This document shows positions 60,221 to 64,000 of a stretch of 64,000 nt of DNA, in pieces (position 1 is the first letter of the stretch; each line of letters opens with the position of its first letter). The translations under genes and the position numbers were made by a program. The notes below the pieces were generated by a model. The model made no database searches, was not told where the DNA came from, and was given only the letters and a program-made list of their open reading frames with translations. This DNA is from Pseudomonas viridiflava (GTDB taxonomy: Bacteria > Pseudomonadota > Gammaproteobacteria > Pseudomonadales > Pseudomonadaceae): NCBI RefSeq assembly GCF_900602065.1, contig NZ_UWFN01000265.1, positions 310,001 to 374,000 of the forward strand, given 5' to 3'.

Positions 60221-60253
60221 CGAAAAATTAAACCCGCGAATTATACGCGGGTT
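60221..60253 (-). terminator. Terminator of the isc operon overlapping a candidate ndk -10 box
   Basis: AACCCGCG and CGCGGGTT form a stem followed on the minus strand by TTTAATTTTTCG, about 35 bases past the iscX stop. The loop contains TATAAT, which could also serve as the -10 box of ndk; its -35 (TTAGGA-like) is weak. Confidence 0.7.
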
Positions 60254-60287
60254 CTGGGGGATTTCCTAACTGCATAAGTAACAGAGC

Positions 60288-60488
60288 TTAGTCTGCTTCT
60301 TCGATCCACAAGCCCTGAATGGCTTCAAGGACCTTTTCCCCGCCGCGGTCCGGGATATCGTCGAACTCGGGCAGATTCATAACCAGATTGCGCAGCTTGA
60401 CGAAATTCACCGACAGCGGATCGACATCCGGGTGTAATTCGGCAAGCTGGATCGCTATTTCCTGCACATCAACCCATTTAAGGCTCAT
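60288..60488 (-). CDS. iscX: IscX (Fe-S assembly protein)
   Basis: A 66-residue acidic protein with the conserved KWVDVQEIAIQLAELHPDVDP start. IscX binds IscS and iron and modulates cluster assembly. It is the last gene of the isc operon, 14 bases after fdx. Confidence 0.96.
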   Translation of the reverse strand: MSLKWVDVQEIAIQLAELHPDVDPLSVNFVKLRNLVMNLPEFDDIPDRGGEKVLEAIQGLWIEEAD

Positions 60489-60502
60489 GAGACTTCCTTG
60501 AA

Positions 60503-60844
60503 TCAGTGCGGCGCTTCAGCCGCATGGTTAAGCGAATACTTCGGAATTTCAACGGTGAGGTCTTCATTTCCGACGACTGCCTGACAGGACAGACGGGACT
60601 GAGCTTCCAGCCCCCAAGCCTTGTCCAGCATGTCTTCTTCCAGCTCGTCTGCTTCATTCAGAGAGCCAAAACCCTCGCGAATGACACAATGACAGGTAGT
60701 GCAGGCACAGACACCGCCACAGGCGCTTTCAATCTCGATGTGATGCTCATGGGCAATTTCGAGGATGGAAGTGCCAGGCTCAACCTCCAGAACCAGCCCT
60801 TCCGGGCACAACACGGCATGGGGCAGAAAAATCAGCTGCGGCAT
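60503..60844 (-). CDS. fdx: ISC-type [2Fe-2S] ferredoxin
   Basis: Electron donor for Fe-S cluster assembly. The 113-residue protein has the cluster ligands C42, C48, C51 (ACGGVCACTTC) and C87 (SRLSCQAV), matching the isc-type ferredoxin. It lies three bases after hscA. Confidence 0.97.
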   Translation of the reverse strand: MPQLIFLPHAVLCPEGLVLEVEPGTSILEIAHEHHIEIESACGGVCACTTCHCVIREGFGSLNEADELEEDMLDKAWGLEAQSRLSCQAVVGNEDLTVEIPKYSLNHAAEAPH

Positions 60845-60847
60845 CAG

Positions 60848-62710
60848 TTATTCCTCAATGTCATTCAGGTTGCGCCCCGCCAGAGCGGCTTTTACCGTCA
60901 TATTCATGCGGCGGGCTGCAAATGCATCGGTCACCTGCGAGAGACGCTTGGTCTGCTGCTCGATGGCAGGGCCATCGGTGCCTTGCATCAATTCACGTAA
61001 TTCCTGCAACTGCAGGTCGATCACCATGCGCTCTTCGGTATCCAGCAAGCGCTCACCATCAACTTCAAGCGCAGCTTCGACTGCCTCGACGAGGCGCTGG
61101 GCATCGACCTGCTGCTCGCGCAATACGCGGGCAACCTTGTCATCGCTGGCGTTGGCGAAAGAATCCGTGAGCATCCGGGCAATTTCGCCATCGGTCAGCC
61201 CATAGGACGGCTTGACCTGGATGCTCGACTCAACGCCTGAGCCCAGCTCGCGGGCAGAGACACTCAGCAGGCCATCAGCATCCACCTGGAACGTCACGCG
61301 GATTTTTGCAGCACCCGCCACCATGGCCGGAATGCCGCGCAACTCAAAACGAGCCAGCGAGCGACAGTCACTGATTAACTCACGCTCGCCTTGCAGCACG
61401 TGAATCATCATTGCGGACTGGCCGTCTTTGTAAGTGGTGAACTCCTGAGCACGCGCAACCGGGATCGTGGTGTTACGCGGAATCACCTTCTCCATCAGGC
61501 CGCCCATGGTTTCCAGTCCCAACGAGAGTGGAATCACATCAAGCAGGAGCAACTCACCACCATCTCGCTTGTTGCCAGCCAGGGTATCAGCCTGGATCGC
61601 CGCACCAATGGCGACCACTTGATCCGGGTCGATATCCGTCAATGGCTGACGACCAAACAACTCAGCTACAGCGCCACGCACACGCGGGACGCGCGTCGAG
61701 CCGCCGACCATGACCACCGCTTCCACTTCATCCAGCTCGATACCGGCGTCACGCACGGCACGACGGCAAGACTTGAGGCTGCGCGCAACCATTGGCTCGA
61801 TCAGGGTTTCGAAAGCTTGTCGCGTCAGCGTGCCATTCCAGTCGCCGTACTCGACGTCGACGGAAGCCTCGCTGGTCAGTGCTTCTTTAGCCGTGCAAGC
61901 CGCCTGTAACAAGCTTCGCTGAGCAGAAGGGTCGATATCGGCAGACAAACCTGCCTCACTGACAATCCAGCCCGCAATTGCATGATCGAAGTCATCACCG
62001 CCCAGCGCAGTGTCACCGCCAGTTGCCAGGACTTCGAACACGCCGCCAGTGAGACGCAGAATAGAGATGTCGAACGTACCGCCGCCCAAGTCATAAATCG
62101 CAACAACGCCCTGGGCGCTCTGATCCAGACCATAAGCCACGGCCGCAGCGGTCGGCTCATTGAGCAGACGCAGCACGTTAAGACCCGCCAATTTGGCGGC
62201 GTCTTTGGTGGCCTGACGCTGAGCGTCGTCGAAATAAGCCGGAACAGTGATGACCGCCCCGACCAGATCACCACCCAACGCCTGCTCAGCACGCTGACGC
62301 AGAACCTTCAGGATATCGGCAGAGACTTCCACCGGGCTTTTCGGCCCCTGAACAGTCTCGATGAACGGCATGTGCGACTCGCCGCCTACAAAGCGGTAAG
62401 GCAACTGCTCGCCCAATTGCTTGACGTCGGACAGACCACGACCCATCAAGCGCTTGACCGACAGCACGGTGTTGAATGGATCTGTCGAGGCGGCGGCTTT
62501 TGCAGCCTGCCCCACCTCGACGCGATCGGCATGGTAGCGCACAGCAGAGGGCAGAATGACTTGCCCATCTGCATCAGCCAGCGGTTCGGAAAGGCCACTG
62601 CGCAACGCAGCGACCAGCGAATTGGTTGTGCCCAGGTCAATACCAACTGCCAGACGGCGCTGGTGAGGTTGAGGACTTTGACCGGGTTCGGCGATCTGCA
62701 GTAGAGCCAT
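60848..62710 (-). CDS. hscA: Hsp70-type chaperone HscA
   Basis: Specialised Hsp70 that acts with HscB on IscU to transfer clusters. The 620-residue protein shows the N-terminal ATPase motifs [11 protein letters not shown] and DLGGGTFD, the substrate-binding domain with [14 protein letters not shown], and a shortened C-terminal lid typical of HscA. It follows hscB after 45 bases and precedes fdx after three. Confidence 0.97.
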   Translation of the reverse strand: MALLQIAEPGQSPQPHQRRLAVGIDLGTTNSLVAALRSGLSEPLADADGQVILPSAVRYHADRVEVGQAAKAAASTDPFNTVLSVKRLMGRGLSDVKQLGEQLPYRFVGGESHMPFIETVQGPKSPVEVSADILKVLRQRAEQALGGDLVGAVITVPAYFDDAQRQATKDAAKLAGLNVLRLLNEPTAAAVAYGLDQSAQGVVAIYDLGGGTFDISILRLTGGVFEVLATGGDTALGGDDFDHAIAGWIVSEAGLSADIDPSAQRSLLQAACTAKEALTSEASVDVEYGDWNGTLTRQAFETLIEPMVARSLKSCRRAVRDAGIELDEVEAVVMVGGSTRVPRVRGAVAELFGRQPLTDIDPDQVVAIGAAIQADTLAGNKRDGGELLLLDVIPLSLGLETMGGLMEKVIPRNTTIPVARAQEFTTYKDGQSAMMIHVLQGERELISDCRSLARFELRGIPAMVAGAAKIRVTFQVDADGLLSVSARELGSGVESSIQVKPSYGLTDGEIARMLTDSFANASDDKVARVLREQQVDAQRLVEAVEAALEVDGERLLDTEERMVIDLQLQELRELMQGTDGPAIEQQTKRLSQVTDAFAARRMNMTVKAALAGRNLNDIEE

Positions 62711-62755
62711 GCTTTATCAGAATTTCACAGGCGTGCGGCCAGAAGCAGCACGGAG

Positions 62756-63274
62756 TTAATCGTCGAGGCGCTCTTCAAGCTGGCGCACTTCGTAAGAGAG
62801 CTTGTCGAGGAACTGCATGCGCCGCATCAGGCGCTCGGCCTGGTCGCGTTGCGCAGCATCATCCCAACAGGCCGCAAAGCTTTCGTTCAGTTCTTCCTGA
62901 GCAGTCTTGAGGCGACGCTTGAAAACCGCGACACCCGCCAGATCAGCCTCGTCCTGCAGATCCTCAAGCTCTTCGCGCCATTGCATCTGCTGCAGAAGAA
63001 ACTCAGGATCGTGAACAGTGACTTCAAGAGGCACTTCGCCGCGCATCGCTAACAGATAGCGCGCCCGTTTCGGAGCATTCTTGAGCGTCTGATAGGCGTC
63101 GTTAAGACTGGCGGAGCGCTCAAGCGCCAACCGCTGCTCACGCTCAGAGGCGTCAGCAAAACGGTCGGGATGAACCTCACGAGCAAGCTCACGGTAGCGA
63201 GTCGCCAACTGATCGAGGTCGAGGCGAAAGCTCGGCTGAAGCTCGAATAGAGCGAAATGACAAGGAGTACCCAC
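62756..63274 (-). CDS. hscB: Co-chaperone HscB
   Basis: J-domain protein that delivers IscU to HscA and stimulates its ATPase. The 173-residue protein has HPD at 35-37 within the J domain (about 5-75) and a C-terminal three-helix domain that binds IscU. I placed the start at the GTG at 63274 (family N terminus GTPCHFALF), preceded by a GAGG site eight bases upstream; the longer frame to 63313 overlaps iscA. Confidence 0.93.
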   Translation of the reverse strand: MGTPCHFALFELQPSFRLDLDQLATRYRELAREVHPDRFADASEREQRLALERSASLNDAYQTLKNAPKRARYLLAMRGEVPLEVTVHDPEFLLQQMQWREELEDLQDEADLAGVAVFKRRLKTAQEELNESFAACWDDAAQRDQAERLMRRMQFLDKLSYEVRQLEERLDD

Positions 63275-63282
63275 AATAAGCC

Positions 63283-63606
63283 TCAGACGTTGAAGCTTTC
63301 GCCGCAGCCACATTCACCGCGCGAGTTGGGGTTGTTGAACTTGAAGCCTTCGTTCAACCCTTCCTTGACGAAATCGAGCTCGGTGCCATCGAGATAGACC
63401 AGGCTTTTCGGGTCAATGATCACCTTGACGCCGTGCAATTCAAACACGGAATCTTCGCTTTGCGCCTCATCGACGAACTCAAGCACATAGGCGAGACCTG
63501 AACAGCCTGTGGTGCGAACACCCAGACGAACGCCATCACCTTTGCCGCGCCCATCAAGGGAGCGTCGTACGTGTTTAGCGGCAGCTTCTGTCATGCTGAT
63601 AGCCAT
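63283..63606 (-). CDS. iscA: Iron-sulfur cluster assembly protein IscA
   Basis: A-type carrier of 107 residues. The three conserved cysteines are C35 (TTGCSG), C99 and C101 (ECGCGES), which bind iron or a cluster. It lies between iscU and hscB in the standard isc order. Confidence 0.97.
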   Translation of the reverse strand: MAISMTEAAAKHVRRSLDGRGKGDGVRLGVRTTGCSGLAYVLEFVDEAQSEDSVFELHGVKVIIDPKSLVYLDGTELDFVKEGLNEGFKFNNPNSRGECGCGESFNV

Positions 63607-63665
63607 CGGAACTCCTTACCTCACACCAGTTACTTAACACCAGCCTCTTGAAAAAGACGCTGCTA

Positions 63666-64000
63666 TTACAGCAGGCCTTTCTTCTGCTTGTAGTCACGAA
63701 CGGCCGCCTTGATGGCGTCCTCAGCGAGTACGGAGCAGTGAATTTTCACCGGTGGCAGCGCCAGCTCTTCAGCCAACTGAGTGTTTTTGATGGTCTCTGC
63801 TTCATCCAGAGTCTTGCCTTTCATCCACTCGGTCGCCAGAGAGCTGGAAGCGATAGCCGAACCGCAGCCATAAGTCTTGAACTTGGCGTCTTCAATGACG
63901 CCCTGCTCGTTGACCTTGATCTGCAGACGCATGACGTCGCCGCAAGCAGGAGCGCCGACCATGCCGGTGCCAACATCTGGGTCTTCCGCGTTCATCTTGC
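63666..64000 (-). CDS. iscU: Iron-sulfur cluster scaffold IscU (5' end outside window)
   Basis: Scaffold on which [2Fe-2S] clusters are built. The visible part lacks only about the first 18-19 residues, which lie beyond the window edge. The three cluster cysteines are present in APACGDVMR, TYGCGSAI and KIHCSVLAED, and the HscA recognition segment LPPVK precedes the third. Only the sequence from about residue 19 is seen; the M in the visible frame (MNAEDPDVG) is internal. Confidence 0.96.
   Translation of the reverse strand, partial: KMNAEDPDVGTGMVGAPACGDVMRLQIKVNEQGVIEDAKFKTYGCGSAIASSSLATEWMKGKTLDEAETIKNTQLAEELALPPVKIHCSVLAEDAIKAAVRDYKQKKGLL

Overview
The window is ordinary, gene-dense chromosomal DNA from a fluorescent Pseudomonas (P. 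syringae / P. fluorescens lineage; species not determinable by eye). The main evidence is gene order: xerD-dsbC-hom-thrC, rpsP-rimM-trmD-rplS beside ffh, guaB-guaA near xseA, der-bamB-yfgM-hisS-ispG-rodZ-pilF-rlmN-ndk-iscX-fdx-hscA-hscB-iscA-iscU, and leuA near xseA. The many intergenic REP/REPIN inverted repeats typical of this genus agree. I see no prophage, insertion sequence, CRISPR array, rRNA or tRNA gene, toxin cluster or defence island.

Layout. 1-4.3 kb: a polyamine-type ABC transporter (ATPase and two permeases; the binding-protein gene would lie upstream) with gamma-aminobutyraldehyde dehydrogenase, matching the E. coli ydcTUV-patD arrangement. 4.5-8.2 kb: an Old Yellow Enzyme, recJ and yaeQ on the minus strand. 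8.4-12.4 kb: a small accessory patch with an orphan periplasmic binding protein, a small Pseudomonas-type unknown and a BvgS-like sensor that has lost its catalytic parts. 12.4-17.2 kb: thrC, hom, dsbC, xerD. 17.3-20.9 kb: the rpsP-rimM-trmD-rplS operon and ffh. 21-24.7 kb: a CcsA-like membrane protein, a CorB-like CBS protein and an MHS-family transporter. 24.9-30 kb: purT, a VUT-family protein, a DUF1289/gamma-carbonic-anhydrase/CoA-NUDIX set, a zinc-ribbon NUDIX and an L,D-transpeptidase. 29.6-35.5 kb: purL with a small YqfO-like gene, and divergent mltF. 35.6-39 kb: tadA overlapping a Tat-exported multicopper oxidase, then a periplasmic protein of unknown function. 39-43.7 kb: guaB-guaA, a zinc-ribbon-like unknown and a TauE/SafE permease. 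43.8-48.2 kb: xseA, a LytM peptidase and leuA. 48.2-50.7 kb: a FlxA-like protein with a near-consensus sigma-28 promoter, an omega-amidase and its partner aminotransferase. 50.9-64 kb: der, the BAM/hisS/isoprenoid/cell-shape/pilus block, ndk and most of the isc iron-sulfur operon, cut by the window edge inside iscU.

How the genes fit together. Purine supply is spread over purT, purL, guaB and guaA. The threonine branch (hom, thrC) and leucine entry step (leuA) are present. Translation and RNA modification are well represented (rpsP, rplS, rimM, trmD, rlmN, tadA, hisS, der). Fe-S maturation (isc) sits near two Fe-S enzymes, RlmN and IspG.

I did not find a convincing undescribed multi-gene system. 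The most interesting leads are single loci: the sensor whose phosphoacceptor histidine is replaced by arginine and which ends without an ATPase domain; a leucine-codon leader ORF before leuA flanked by direct repeats; a sigma-28 promoter on the FlxA-like gene; three tandem hairpins between bamB and der; a possibly leaderless mltF; and REPINs of three arm families inserted in nine intergenic spaces.
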